This document shows, piece by piece, positions 21,001-32,420 of a DNA stretch of 64,000 nucleotides. The notes beneath the pieces are model-generated. The model was not told the origin of the DNA. It did no database searches and saw only the letters and a program-made list of their open reading frames with translations. The translations under genes and the position numbers were made by a program. Each line of letters begins with the position of its first letter. Position 1 is the first letter of the stretch. Source of the DNA: Annona cherimola (Eukaryota; Streptophyta; Magnoliopsida; Magnoliales; Annonaceae); NCBI GenBank assembly GCA_030490835.1, contig CM059975.1, forward strand, positions 5,855,579-5,919,578. Reading direction: 5' to 3'.

Positions 21001-24000
21001 AACATAATCCAAAAAACTGAGTAGACTGGTTAGAACTATCAAAATACCCAGCCTTGCTTGGGCATGCAATGTAGCTAAAAGTTTACGCGTGGCACTGGCG
21101 GATGAAAAGAGTAGCATCTAGGCATCTCCATCCTGAGATTTCTGAGTGCCCAAACTGGTGCATTGTATAATACCAATTAATTTATCCAAAGCAAGTTAAT
21201 TTCTGAAACTCGCATGAGCTCCAAGCATTTCTAAACACATGAACATAAATGGTACAGAGTGCAGACCAGTGTGATCTACTGCTGTGTTCGTTTGCATTGG
21301 TTGAGCCAACAGCTCTAGCATTGCTGCCTGCTTGTAGAACATCCCAGACCTCATTCATATTGCTTACATGAGCTTCGACCAATCCTGGAACATGATGAAC
21401 TCCTTCTGCAACTTGTCTTATTTCAAGTCTATCACATACATTGAACACGGTTGATCAGTACAATTTTCTTTTATCTACAGCAAATGTTCAACACTAATAT
21501 TTTCTAAAGAGGATGTACCAACAAGACAGCAAGATGTTAAAGAGATTTCACAGAATGTGAGCTGCTGATTTGGTGGGACAACACTGGGGATGAGTTGCAG
21601 CAAATGGATTTTGATCATCCAGCTGTTACCAGTTATTTGAGCCAAACATGTGCTGGAGCCACTAACTGCTTCTTTAGGTAACCGACCAGACGGAGATTGT
21701 ATTCTTCTCTTTTTTGTTTCTAAAAATGGTCCCTTCACCACATAATGCAATTGTTCTCCACTAACTGCAGAACCAGTAGCTGGATTTGTTTTTGACATTT
21801 ATCAGTGGGGGGAACTAGAAGGGACTACATATAGGCGGGGGATGTTCACCCACAAAGAGATGACAAATATAGCAGCCAATGTATCCCAACCACATAATTA
21901 TTACCATTTGATTTTGAGCATTGCTATATGACATTCAGTTGTTGGTCCATTTAACTTTGAGGGATGATTCTTTTAGGCCGGGCACATGGGACCCCCTTAT
22001 TCATACTGCCATGGGAACCCCACAAAAATATGTTTTTAAAATTTTTTTTTATAAGCATGTAGAACTAGATGTATTTAACCTATAAACCAAGTTTTATCAT
22101 TTTTGGATGCTTTTAAGTATTTTTTTATTTTTAAATACATCGGCATTTTTCGTAATTTCTAAGTCAGAAATTACGAAAAATGGCAGTGTTTAAAAATTTT
22201 AAAAATACTTAAAAGCATCAAACTTGGTTTATAGGTTAAATACACCTAGTTCTACATGTTTATTAAAAAAATAAAAAAAGGATTTTTTGGCCGGGCGCAT
22301 GGGGGCTGCACCCGAACACCTCTCTTTAACTTTAGCTGTCCGTTTGATCTAAAATTCATAAAATTAGACTTTTGATTCATTTTGATTTCCAACCACACTA
22401 TGCCTTTATCTGCAATTGGTTAGATGATTGGATGGTGACATTGACTAGTGAAGCATCTGACCAATTAAAAGTTTTTGTTGTCACAAAATGTATGTTTGAT
22501 ACTTCTGGTTTAGATATACCTCTTTGCAGCTGCTCCAGGTTGAGAAGGAGATGCAAGCAAATCATGGATTTGCTCGTTATAGACTTCTAGCACACTTACG
22601 GAGATCTCATATCTAAAAAGGTGCTGACGTTCTCTGATGATCCAAAACAGCTGCTTTAGAGTTCTGTAGTTGACCCCACGGGCTTGTTCAGTTCCCTCCA
22701 TTGTGAATGTCTTCCCAGTTCCTGTCTGCCCATAAGCAAATATGCATACATTGTATCCATCCAGGACAGACGTCGCAAAGGGTGCAGTTTCTTCAAAAAC
22801 ATCAGCTATTCTCGTTCATGTGCACAACAGAAAGATCAGTTTACTTGCCAAGATGAGCTTTTTTGTGTTTATGGGTTGCTCATGCTATTAATCCAACTCC
22901 ACTGAAACTTACTTAAACTAGTATCATTTCAGGGCTCACACAACTAATTTAATAGCAATTGGAAGTTTTCATAAGCTTGTAGTCTGAATGGAACAATTTT
23001 AACTTCTTGTAACCTGTTGCTAGTGAAACTTCAATTCATTGTAATTCACTGAAAGTGAACAACCAGAAGGTAAATGAATACAGAAACTCCTTTTAAAAAC
23101 TACCTTGATCTGCTTGTGGGCTGAAGACCGAGTCAAATTTGTAAACCTTCTTTGGTACTCCATTGGCCTTCACAGTAAGTTCTCCATCTTTTGCAGATTC
23201 AAAATCGACTGCCATTGAAGCCCCTGATGTGACTTCTTCAACATTCAGAGGACGACATCTGCAAAAGACTCTTATATTTCCTGAGAGAAAAATTTTGAAT
23301 AAGCCCATTTGTATTCCAACATATTGATACATCGAAACTAACATCAGATGATTAGCAGACCTTTCAACTCCAAAACCTTGTTGTAAAGCTCTTTCCTTTC
23401 CTTCGCTCCTTCGAGTAACTTCTGTTTAATGTCATCATGTTCCCTTTCCAAACCCATGTGCTGATCCACTAATTAACAAAAAAAATGATATTTCATTCAT
23501 TTTCATAAATTGTAGTCTCTTAGACAACCATATCGAGTTAAATGAAGTATTCAGGAAATTGTCAGATGATCAGGTAGAAACATTTACCTAGAGACTGAAC
23601 AGAAGTAGTCATATGGGCTACATCAGCAAGGCACTTCTTCCAATGCAATGCTTCATCTGAAAGCTTGAGGTGTTGAAGCTTGAGAATCTATCACAATCCC
23701 CAAGCCAAAAACAAGAGATGTTTTAAATACACAAAAAACAAATTTAAAACAAGCTTGTCTGAACAATGGAAACTTCAAATTTCGTAACTTCCATTATAGA
23801 TGAGGTTGATCCACATCAATGGAAGCTTCAAATTTGCCTCTATTAGTTGTTGCTGAGGGTCAAATTTTGAACAGCTCACATGCGAGAAGTCCAATCATTT
23901 TGTCTACAAAATTTTTCCCAGTAGGAGAACCTTGGAGGCATGGATCTGGCCCCATCATAATGATTTGATACCCAAAGAAAACAGTATTACAGTTGACAAC

Positions 24001-27000
24001 TGAAATAACTTCATGCTTTTCTTGGTTTTTCTTTCATATAAACATGGGTGCAAACTGGAGAAAGCAAATATAAAATATTGATTATAAAACCTTGTAGTCT
24101 GCACATTTCTTTGAAATAAAGATACGATTGATCATTATTCAGTAGGTTGGATATTAATGTACAGAAACCGAATTCTAATACCTTGAATTTCTTACTCAAT
24201 TCTGAGAAGGACAAAAACCACCTGCTCTTTTCCTTCACTTGCCCTTCGACAGCATAAGCTGTGATGAAAGAAAAAAGAAGTTAACTCATTGTGAGGCTAT
24301 ACCCACCTGGACATTCAGCTGTGGACCATCACATGTTTATCATGAGAGTCATGCTATGCACCATTCTTTCAAATGTCTATTGTTCTGCAGTATTATTAAG
24401 AAAGGTGTTTCCTACTAATGTTCACCTGTGGCAACACTTGGATTCTCATGATGTCCTAGATCTTATGCCTAATGTACACCCATGGTAAAGGAAAGAATAT
24501 TCAGTATAAGTGGCCGACTGTTCTTGCAGAAAGCTCGGTATGAAAATTTTGATAAAGCAGATTCTGAGTGTTAGGCGGGCACTTTTACCCTCCTAAAGCA
24601 TGGTGCTCTAAACAACAAAGAGAGTTTTAGGCAGAAAGTTTTACAGGTAGATTTCCATACCCAGGGAACCAACATGCATAGATTTTCGCATAAGCTCATT
24701 TTGAAGCTCCTGTAGAGACATCCAAGCTTCATGACATTCTTTATCCTTGAGCTCATTCTCCTTTTTGGCTTCTTCCAGAGCCTTTTTTGTTACATTTTGT
24801 TCTTTACACAACAAGTCATATGCTCTTTTAAGCTTCTTAGCTGCTCTTTCAGCATTGCAATTGTTGTGGTCACATGCAACCTCTAATCCTTCCTGGTAAG
24901 AGGAAATTAATTCAAAGATTTTTTTTTTGTTGAAAGAAAAAATGCTAAATAACAGCTAGCGAATATAATTTCTTCAATCAGTAAACTCACATGAAGACTT
25001 TCATGATCCTGTTCTTGAATGGATAATTTGTGGCCTTCTGCACTCTGTGCTTGATATTGTTTGCCTAATGCTTCAGGACATGAGAGTTTGTCAGAGAGAG
25101 ATATAAACTTCACAAATGACATGATGGTCTGTCGGAGAGTGAAATGCACTTCACAACTTGATTTGTGAATAATGTCAACCCCAGAGTTCTTTACAAACTC
25201 ACAAATGCAAGTTGGTGACGTTTCCCATTTAGCATGTTTACAAAATGACACTCTTGTTCCATACAGTAGTCCATGGTGGACACACTCTTCTTTCCAATGA
25301 CTACTTTAAATTGCCAATCCATCTACTCTGAATTTGAAATATTGCACTTCTCCAAAAGCCATGGACTGGAGAAATATTGCACTTGATCATGTTGTGCCTT
25401 TGCATATTTTGTGCAGCTTTTATTGGGTCATTTCACATCAGAAATTTTCTGAAGGTTGAGAGTACCTGTAGAAGAATCTTTCCTTACTGAAATGCCACAA
25501 ACAAGAGGAGTTCCTTGAACCCCTTCAAATCTGATACATAAGCACTGTTCATCATTGACTGAAGCTTTCAGGTCGGACAGAACCAGAGGCTGATTTGGTC
25601 CCACTTCAGCATAGATGTCTATTCCACTAACAACCTGCAAGATTAGAACTTCAAAAATCAGCAAGCATGTGATGAAATTTTCTCTTATTTAGAAGCTTGT
25701 AGCAAACTTTATGTGGCTTTGTCTTTCAAAAAGGATTTGAAGGTTTCTCTATTGCTCTTGTCCTCCTAAGGATAAAGCTGATTAAAAACCAATGTAGCAA
25801 CCCATCAGGCAGGTCATTCAAAGCGTGCAAGATGACAGATCAATAAGAACATTGTGGCTTACGACATGTTGGTCATGGTTATTCACCTTCTTTTCCTGTA
25901 TGAACACATCAAAAACTCTTATTCCTGGAGGCCCACTAGTGAATACAATCTCTGCGAGATGCAAGTCAACAGCATAAATTCCAGCGGACAAGTTCTGGAG
26001 CTTGTACGAAAAGTTCCCAGACCGAGCTGTTTGGTACATGGCAAGATTTTCACCATCTCCAACCTTTTCTTCTGTTCTTATAACATCTCCACCAGTGAAA
26101 AAATCATCCACTTGAAAATTTATCCCTCCCAAATTCACAAGCTTGTCCATGCCTCCAGTGTTGACGCTCAGCAAAGGGAGGGGAATTCCTGACAAATCAT
26201 TGCCTTCTTTCACTGTTGATGATTCCAATAATACAGGAAGCTCAAGAGATGCCCCCAAACCCTCATTTCCATTTGATGCTTTTACCTCAGGAAATAACAC
26301 TGCTGCAGTTGTAGCTGATTCCTGTTTTTTCCCCGACCCATCAATTCCATTTTCAAGTGAAAGTTCAACAGAAGTCATCAGATTTCTTCTGCAAGTTTCT
26401 TTAATACAATCAGGTGTTTCTTCGAGAGCGTTTCCTGGTACATCAGGGGAACCAGCACATACAAGCAAATCCGGTGACGTAAGAGGAGAACTCAGGAACG
26501 TATGAGCTGCAAGCAGAAAAGAACCCCCTCACAAAAAGCCAATCACAATATCAAATATTGGAAGCAGAGGTTTCGGGAGAGGATTACCAGCGCTCGCCTT
26601 TTTCTCTTTTTCTAATGTTTGCTCGATCATGTCTTGGTGAAATGTATCACTATTTGCTACATCCCGCGTTTCTAAGCTCTGTTCTTGCTGACAAAGGCCT
26701 GTGAAAAGGAATCAATCCACATCCTCAGACTCTCAAACAGACGATGCAAAAAATAGTGAATTTTCACTAAATTGGCGACTTCTACTGCAGATTGAATTTT
26801 CCGAAACAAAAATTTTGCTCTTTTGGGTTCCATCTTGCAAGGAAATTTTGACGTCGACATATCGATTATGAAAATCGGCAGGGCGCCCAATTCGAGAAAA
26901 ACATAGTGATAAATGAAAAGATGGGGGAGAATCACCATCCATTTTGTGAGGCAATGAAATGATTTTTGCCCCTTCTGCAATTTCGGTGCTTCCCCATTTT

Positions 27001-27365
27001 AGCTTAGGCATATCTAGCATGAAGAACACACGGAAGAGAAGCAAAAAAATCTCAAAACCCAGACGGGATCTTCAAAATAAGTCTCGTGGTTTCTCGGAGA
27101 GAATGATGGAAGGATCAAAGAAATTACAATGGCTTTCTTCCATTTCTGCCCTTGGAGAGCTCCCTTCTTGCATTGTACCACCTGCCAACCGAAGGGCAGA
27201 GAAATCATTAGAAACCCCAGTTCAGGAGAGGAAAAGATCCATCATCGCCTATCAGCAAGCTACTAAGAAATTACAACGAATTCTCTTTGCGGTGTTTCTT
27301 CCAAAGCTGTCGTCTTGCTGCGGAACATCGGCGAAGAGAAGCGGGTCTTGCCAAAGATCTTGCAT
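18027..27365 (-). CDS. KIN-14: Kinesin-14 with N-terminal malectin-like domain
   Basis: Exons on the minus strand: 27,365-27,275; 27,181-27,128; 27,013-26,936; 26,698-26,588; 26,506-25,887; 25,634-25,466; about 25,305-24,988; 24,892-24,661; 24,258-24,182; 23,687-23,588; 23,468-23,361; 23,280-23,104; 22,805-22,520; 21,428-21,267; 20,743-20,528; 20,106-20,069; 19,972-19,809; 19,351-19,226; 18,866-18,027. The product has about 1,300 residues. A malectin-like domain (about 225-375) includes [13 protein letters not shown] and [14 protein letters not shown] coiled coil follows, then the KIN-14 neck-motor junction ([21 protein letters not shown]). Motor landmarks are [16 protein letters not shown] and LVDLAGSER. 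The tail is basic and proline/serine-rich. Such kinesins are minus-end-directed microtubule motors. The first four exons are inferred from matching phase-1 junctions. The exon 6/7 junction does not join in phase by any acceptor I found. Confidence 0.9.
21475..21798 (-). CDS. Unrecognised 107-aa open frame inside a kinesin intron
   Basis: The frame starts [20 protein letters not shown] and contains a basic stretch ([13 protein letters not shown]) with mixed hydrophobic and polar composition, more protein-like than the low-complexity frames nearby. It lies in the kinesin intron between the P-loop exon and the NEHSSRSH exon, on the same strand and about 160 bp from a MULE foldback. It does not match any kinesin segment. 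It may be a captured gene fragment or chance; I do not know its function. Confidence 0.25.
   Translation of the reverse strand: MSKTNPATGSAVSGEQLHYVVKGPFLETKKRRIQSPSGRLPKEAVSGSSTCLAQITGNSWMIKIHLLQLIPSVVPPNQQLTFCEISLTSCCLVGTSSLENISVEHLL
21959..22324. mobile_element. MULE-type foldback MITE, group 2, in kinesin intron
   Basis: A 366-bp palindrome with ends GAGGGATGATTC and GAACACCTCTC, and a perfect 9-bp target duplication, TTTAACTTT, at 21,950-21,958 and 22,325-22,333. The arms carry a core (TTAACCTATAAACCAAG then TTTTATCATTTTTGG) close to group 1, but the terminal 60 bp differ and read GGCCGGGC...CATGGGACC. It lies between the P-loop and Switch I exons of the kinesin gene and could form a strong RNA hairpin in the pre-mRNA. 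Confidence 0.85.
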
Positions 27366-28014
27366 TTGATAAAGGGGAGAAATTCAAATCTAGCGGTGAG
27401 GGAAAAAGAAGGGTTTTTTATTGAAATCCAAGAAAAAGGTCTTCAGAAAAGGATAGTTCCTTTCATTTACCCCGGGATTTAGAAACGGCCGACCGTTGGT
27501 AATTTCAAACTACACAGAAGCGCATGAAGGTGGCTGCTAAAGAATCCCACCGCCTGCCCCACCATCTTATGATCCGCACCGTTCATAAAGAATCTCTATC
27601 CCAAAAGAGACCAAATATCATTAAAAATAGAATCTTCCTGGAGGAAATTACCGTTCGTGGAAGACGAATACGAAACAAGGATTCATCGGAACGGCTTTGG
27701 CAGGAAAGTGGAGATGAGTACATATGTTGTTTTCGCGGAAAAGTATTTTGAATGAACGGTTTCGATTATTGGTTGGAGAAAGAGAAAGGAGGATGGCTGC
27801 TAGAGTGTTATGTGGTGGGGCGAGCCTCGCAAGCACTTGGGTTTAAGAATTTGAATTTTAAGCGGTGGGAAAAGCATAAGATAGGGGCAAGGATGATTCC
27901 ATTATTCCAATGTGCGTGATTGAAAACTGGGTAGGAAAGTGCGAGCCCGTCACTAGGCAGCGGCTAGGTGGGCTTGTTAGTGAAGTGTGTAATGACCAAA
28001 ATATCATCTCTGAG

Positions 28015-28294
28015 CGTATGTTCAGGAATGAATAAAATTTTTGATGAAAAATTATAAAGAATAAAAGTTGTCAAATAATGTGATATGATATGGGTAATGA
28101 TGAGGAATAAATAGGATAAAGTTGAAATAGATAGGTTAGTTGTATTGGTAGTTGTGTAGAAATGATTGAAAATTACAGTAGTTGTATAGAAAAATGTAAA
28201 GAAATTATTAAAAAATATAGTAGTTGTGGAGAGTGAAAAGTTTTAGATTGAAAAGTTTTAACTTGACAACTTTCACTTATTACCAAACACACCC
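28015..28294. mobile_element. Tourist-like MITE (PIF/Harbinger type)
   Basis: An AT-rich element of about 280 bp whose right end reads ACCAAACACACCCTTA. The inverted left end is degraded (GCGTATGTTCAGG). The interior matches, in reverse orientation, the intact copies at 45.2 and 50.6 kb (AAAAGTTTTAGATTGAAAAG and ATGATGAGGAATAAATAG). It lies upstream of the kinesin promoter region. Confidence 0.6.
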
Positions 28295-28368
28295 TTATAA
28301 TCGAACTTACAAGATCCACATTTTTCCTGACACCATCGTTAGTCCGTGACTCCTTAGCGCCTTCGCGC

Positions 28369-29096
28369 CGGGAGTGCAACTTGGGTGGGGTATTCATGGG
28401 TACGGTCGACCCAATCCTAATTTAGGTAGGGTAGGATAGAAAATATTATCTATGGGTATGAGTAGGGTACAAATTATTACCCGCCTCCTCAAATAGGGTA
28501 CGGATAGGGTAGATACATTGGCTACCTAGAACCGACCCGCATAGGTACTCATATGGGTAATTAATTAGGTGCATAATATATATTATATAGTATATATTAT
28601 GTTTTGTCTTTGACATCTTATGTGCATACATATTTTAACAAATTCAAATTTAAATGACTTTTGTACACTGTAAAGTATAAAATTAGTATGATTATTTATA
28701 TATATGTCATTGACTTCCGAAAGACTCTTATAAATGCACTTGTGATTTATGATTATAATATATTAATAGTTTTAATAATTTGGTCATGATGGTCTGTACT
28801 TCATATTTTTATATAATAATATAAATAATAATATATGCACTTATGATTTTAAAACATAAATGAGTATTATTATATATTTTTTAAAATAACATAGAAATTT
28901 TTAAAAAATATTATATTTGAGTATTAAAGGAACCAATTTGGAACCGAAACCGGAACCGACGTTATAGGTGATAGGTAGGGTAGCGTATACTAGGAATCGA
29001 ACCTACAAATGGGTAGGGTAGGGTATGCTTTTTACAAATAGAGTATGGGTAGAATAGACCACTATCCAAACCGAACCGACCTGAGTTGCACCCGTA
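28369..29096. mobile_element. Non-autonomous hAT element
   Basis: A 728-bp element with ends CGGGAGTGCAACTTGGG and GAGTTGCACCCGTA and an 8-bp target duplication with one mismatch (CTTCGCGC at 28,361-28,368 and CTTTGCGC at 29,097-29,104). Its subterminal regions are rich in GGGTAGGGTA and CCGACC repeats. No transposase frame is present. Confidence 0.75.
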
Positions 29097-29159
29097 CTTT
29101 GCGCAAGCATGGTTGTTAGCGAGTAGCTGACTATGCTGAGGGTACAATTGAGAAGCGTT

Positions 29160-30720
29160 AAAATCGTTTCAGATGCAAAGGATTTCGAAATGTAAAAATT
29201 TGATATGATATAACAATGTAATGATGAGGAATAAAAAGAATAAAATAAAATAGATGTGTTAGTTATATAAGTAATCATATAGGAAGAATAGAAGAAATAA
29301 TTAAAAAATAAAATAATTGTGAAAAGTGAAAAGTTTTATATTAAAAAAAATTATGTTAAAAAGTTTTATGGATAAACTAATGGCCCTGAATGAGACAATT
29401 GACTTTTTCTGTTTGTAAAGTAATTTTTTTAAAAAAAAAAATTCAATCTAACTTCTAAATTTACTGTAGGTTTGGAGGGGCATGGTCATTTGTGCCTGGC
29501 TACAAATTGCAACTGATTTGCTACCAGCTAAAGAATATATTTTTTTAAGTTAAGATAATTAAAATATTCTTGGGCTTAAAAATACAAAATAAATATATAT
29601 ATTTTTTCAAAAATGATAAAAATTATTTTGTAGATTAAATACACCTATATTATCAATTGTGTGAATTTTTAAAAAACTAAGAAATACGTTTTTGGCCCTC
29701 CGTAGATGACCTCATTTGTGTTGCGACTGTGTGTAAATAATCACGTGCCATTTTTGAAATAGATTTTTTTTGTATTAGTCAATCACCCATCACTTTTTAA
29801 GTTTTCTATTTCTATCCCATTTTATTGGTAATCAATTCAAAATAAGAATATATTTGGCATTCAATAAAATGTTTGAAATTTTTTTTTTGAAATGCGAGAA
29901 GTGTGATATCATAAAGATAATGATGAGAAGTAAATAGAATAAAGTCAAAATAGATAGAATAATTATATATTGAAAGTATATTAGTTATATAAAAAGAAGT
30001 AAAGAAATGATTATAAAATAAGGTAGTCAAAGAGAGCTAGAAGTTTTAAGTTGACAAATTTTTATAATTACCAAACATACCTAATTATTTTTTACATATT
30101 AGTCGAGCAGAGATAAATAAGTCAATGACTCATCATGCATTCAATGAAATGGGGCTATTGGAACTACCTAGTAGAATGGGACTTAGAAGAAAAATAGAAT
30201 TATTGTGTATTAAAAATTTAAAAATATATAAGTAATATTCATTGTCGTGTGTTGAAAAATTAAAAAAAATATATAAGTAGCATTCAAAATAAAAAATATT
30301 ATTTTAGTAAAATTATATTCATTTCATCCCCATGGGATGATAATGAAAATACCAGGCTCCCAAGCCCACAAACAACGAGTATTCGAAAAACTTAAAGTTT
30401 ACTCCAAAGGATTAACCAGTTGAATGAGAATAAGAAATTAAATGAAAATGTAATGATGTAGGTTTGGAAAAAGTTTTATTATAAAAATTTTTGAAATGAG
30501 AAAAAATGATGGAACATGATAGAGGTAAAGATAAGGAATAAAAAATAAATTTAAAATAAATATGATAATTATACAAATAATTTTAGATAAATGACTGAAA
30601 AGTAAAAGATTTGCATTGCATGATGTGAAAAAAAAGATTAAAAATAGGATAATTATGTAAAGTAAAAAGTTTTCTATTGCAAAATTTTAGAATAATAACT
30701 TATAATATTTTTGAATGTCA
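29160..30720. repeat. Cluster of decayed Tourist-like and foldback MITEs
   Basis: Tourist-like fragments with the shared ATGATGAG(G/A)AATAAA-type interior lie at about 29,160-29,385, 29,845-30,085 and 30,455-30,720. A foldback with the MULE-type core (TAGATTAAATACACC) lies at about 29,487-29,730. Copies are diverged and mostly lack clear target duplications. I saw no gene in this 1.5-kb stretch. Confidence 0.5.
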
Positions 30721-30924
30721 ATATTAATTTAATACACATGGAGTTGCATGTGGAGCCTCCGTCAAATCTCATTTTATTAAACAACCAAAAACAACCTCAG
30801 GGATCTCCATTATGATAAAAGCCGGAAAAAAATGCATTGCATTGAACCAAGTCTCGCGCAGACATTCTCTCAACCATTTGCTGTGCACAAACGATTTCAG
30901 CTCATTTTTCAGTAATTGAAGCTA

Positions 30925-31256
30925 AATGCACTTGGGTGCACCATTTAACTCATTTTAAAATAAAATTTAAATTTTCTATACAACCGTTAATCTAAGTATA
31001 TTTAACATGTGTATTAATTTTTACCATTTTTGTAGTATTTTAGATATTTATTTTTTATTTTTGAAAGTTAGTAGCATTTTAGATAATTTAAAATTACTAA
31101 AATGTCATTAATTTTCAAAAATAAAAAATAAATATTTAAAATATTCAAAAAATGGTAAAAATTAATAGACATGTTAAATACACTTAGATTAATAGTTATA
31201 TAAAAAGTTTTCAAAAAAATTAAAAAACATAGGTTAAAGCACATGGGTACACTGCA
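30925..31256. mobile_element. Foldback MITE, group 3, abutting a PPR pseudogene
   Basis: Inverted arms of about 165 bp meet near 31,090. The outer ends read TGCACTTGGGTGCACC and, reversed, TGCAGTGTACCCATGTGC. The arms carry the shared core (TATTTAACATGTGTATTAA then TTTTTACCATTTTTG). It lies immediately beyond the point where the PPR coding sequence stops, so its insertion probably truncated that gene. Confidence 0.7.
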
Positions 31257-31260
31257 TAAT

Positions 31261-31650
31261 ATCCCATTTTTCAGTACCCACATTAAAACCTGCGTCAAAG
31301 CCTAATTTAACCAAATGAGTGTGGATTTCTTTACCTATTTCGAAAGCCGAAGGATCGCTGCAGGATTTTAGCAGGGAAGGACAAGAGAGTTCGTCTGGAT
31401 ACAGCGATGCACCAGCCATTCGACAAGAGTTTTCTTACGTTGCTCATCGATGGAAAGGTCTCTAATGACTGTGTCGTACAAATTTTGGTTGTCTTCTGAT
31501 TCAAAGACGGTGTCGCCAGTATCGGGACGCCCAAGATCAGCATGCCGGGCCATAAGAGTAGCGGAGAGTTAGGTTGTGTTGGAGGCCAATTAAGACGAAT
31601 CTGGCATGGATTTGTTGAAGGAATTCGATTCAGGAGGTAAACGAAGAAGG
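31261..31650 (-). pseudogene. Pentatricopeptide-repeat protein pseudogene, 5' fragment
   Basis: Minus-strand segments in shifting frames encode typical PPR pieces. They are EFLQQIHARFVLIGLQHN, then MARHADLGRPDTGDTVFE with YDTVIRDLSIDEQRKK, then LYPDELSCPSLLKSCSD and FEIGKEIHTHLVKLGFD. These resemble PLS-class PPR repeats of organelle RNA-binding proteins. At least two frameshifts separate the pieces, and the coding similarity ends at NVGT, next to a foldback MITE. Only about 120 of the usual 500 or more residues remain. Confidence 0.75.
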
Positions 31651-32420
31651 TGAAGGTTAGGCCTGTTTTCTGGCGGGAAGGTTGATTTTTTTTTTTTTTT
31701 TTTCCTTCCTTTTCTGATGGAGCTGGAAGGTTGAATTTAAGAGGGTAATAATCACGCTGAGCTAGTCGCATGTTGCGATGGCAGTGAGCTGATGATGCAT
31801 TTCGATCGCTGCATGCTTTTGTCAGTTTCCTTCCTAGAAACGGCCTGAAAAAAGTAGGGTGTAACATTTTATGCACTTTTTTTTTCCCGATCCAAGGAAT
31901 GCTTAATTTATCGTCTTACTTTCATCATCATTATTTATATATTTGATCATCATTTTTAATTTATATTTTATTAAGTGTCTTTGTTTTTAAGGTATATCAA
32001 GTGTCTTTTTGATATTCAAGTGGATAGGAAAGGAATTGCGTGAAAATAAGATGGGATGATGGTTTTTTTTTTTTTTTTTCAATGCTTAGTAATTTTTAAA
32101 AAAATTTCAGTCTATTTTTTATTTTCAACATTTGAGAAAGTAAATGATCATAAAAATTATTTTCAAAAACGGAAAATCTTATATTATCCGTTTCTCATTC
32201 ACTGATTACCAACAAGCCCTTACAGAAATTTCTATTTGAGTGTCCTTCTCTAATTGACCCTTATCTCACATGCATGTTAAATGACACTTCACAACTTGGA
32301 TAGTACGAGGATTAGATGAAAATTTTCATTTTTAACAAATATTTTTATTATTTTTTAAAAAAACAACTTACTTCTTTTTATTTTTTATATATATATATTT
32401 TTATTCTTAATACACAATAG

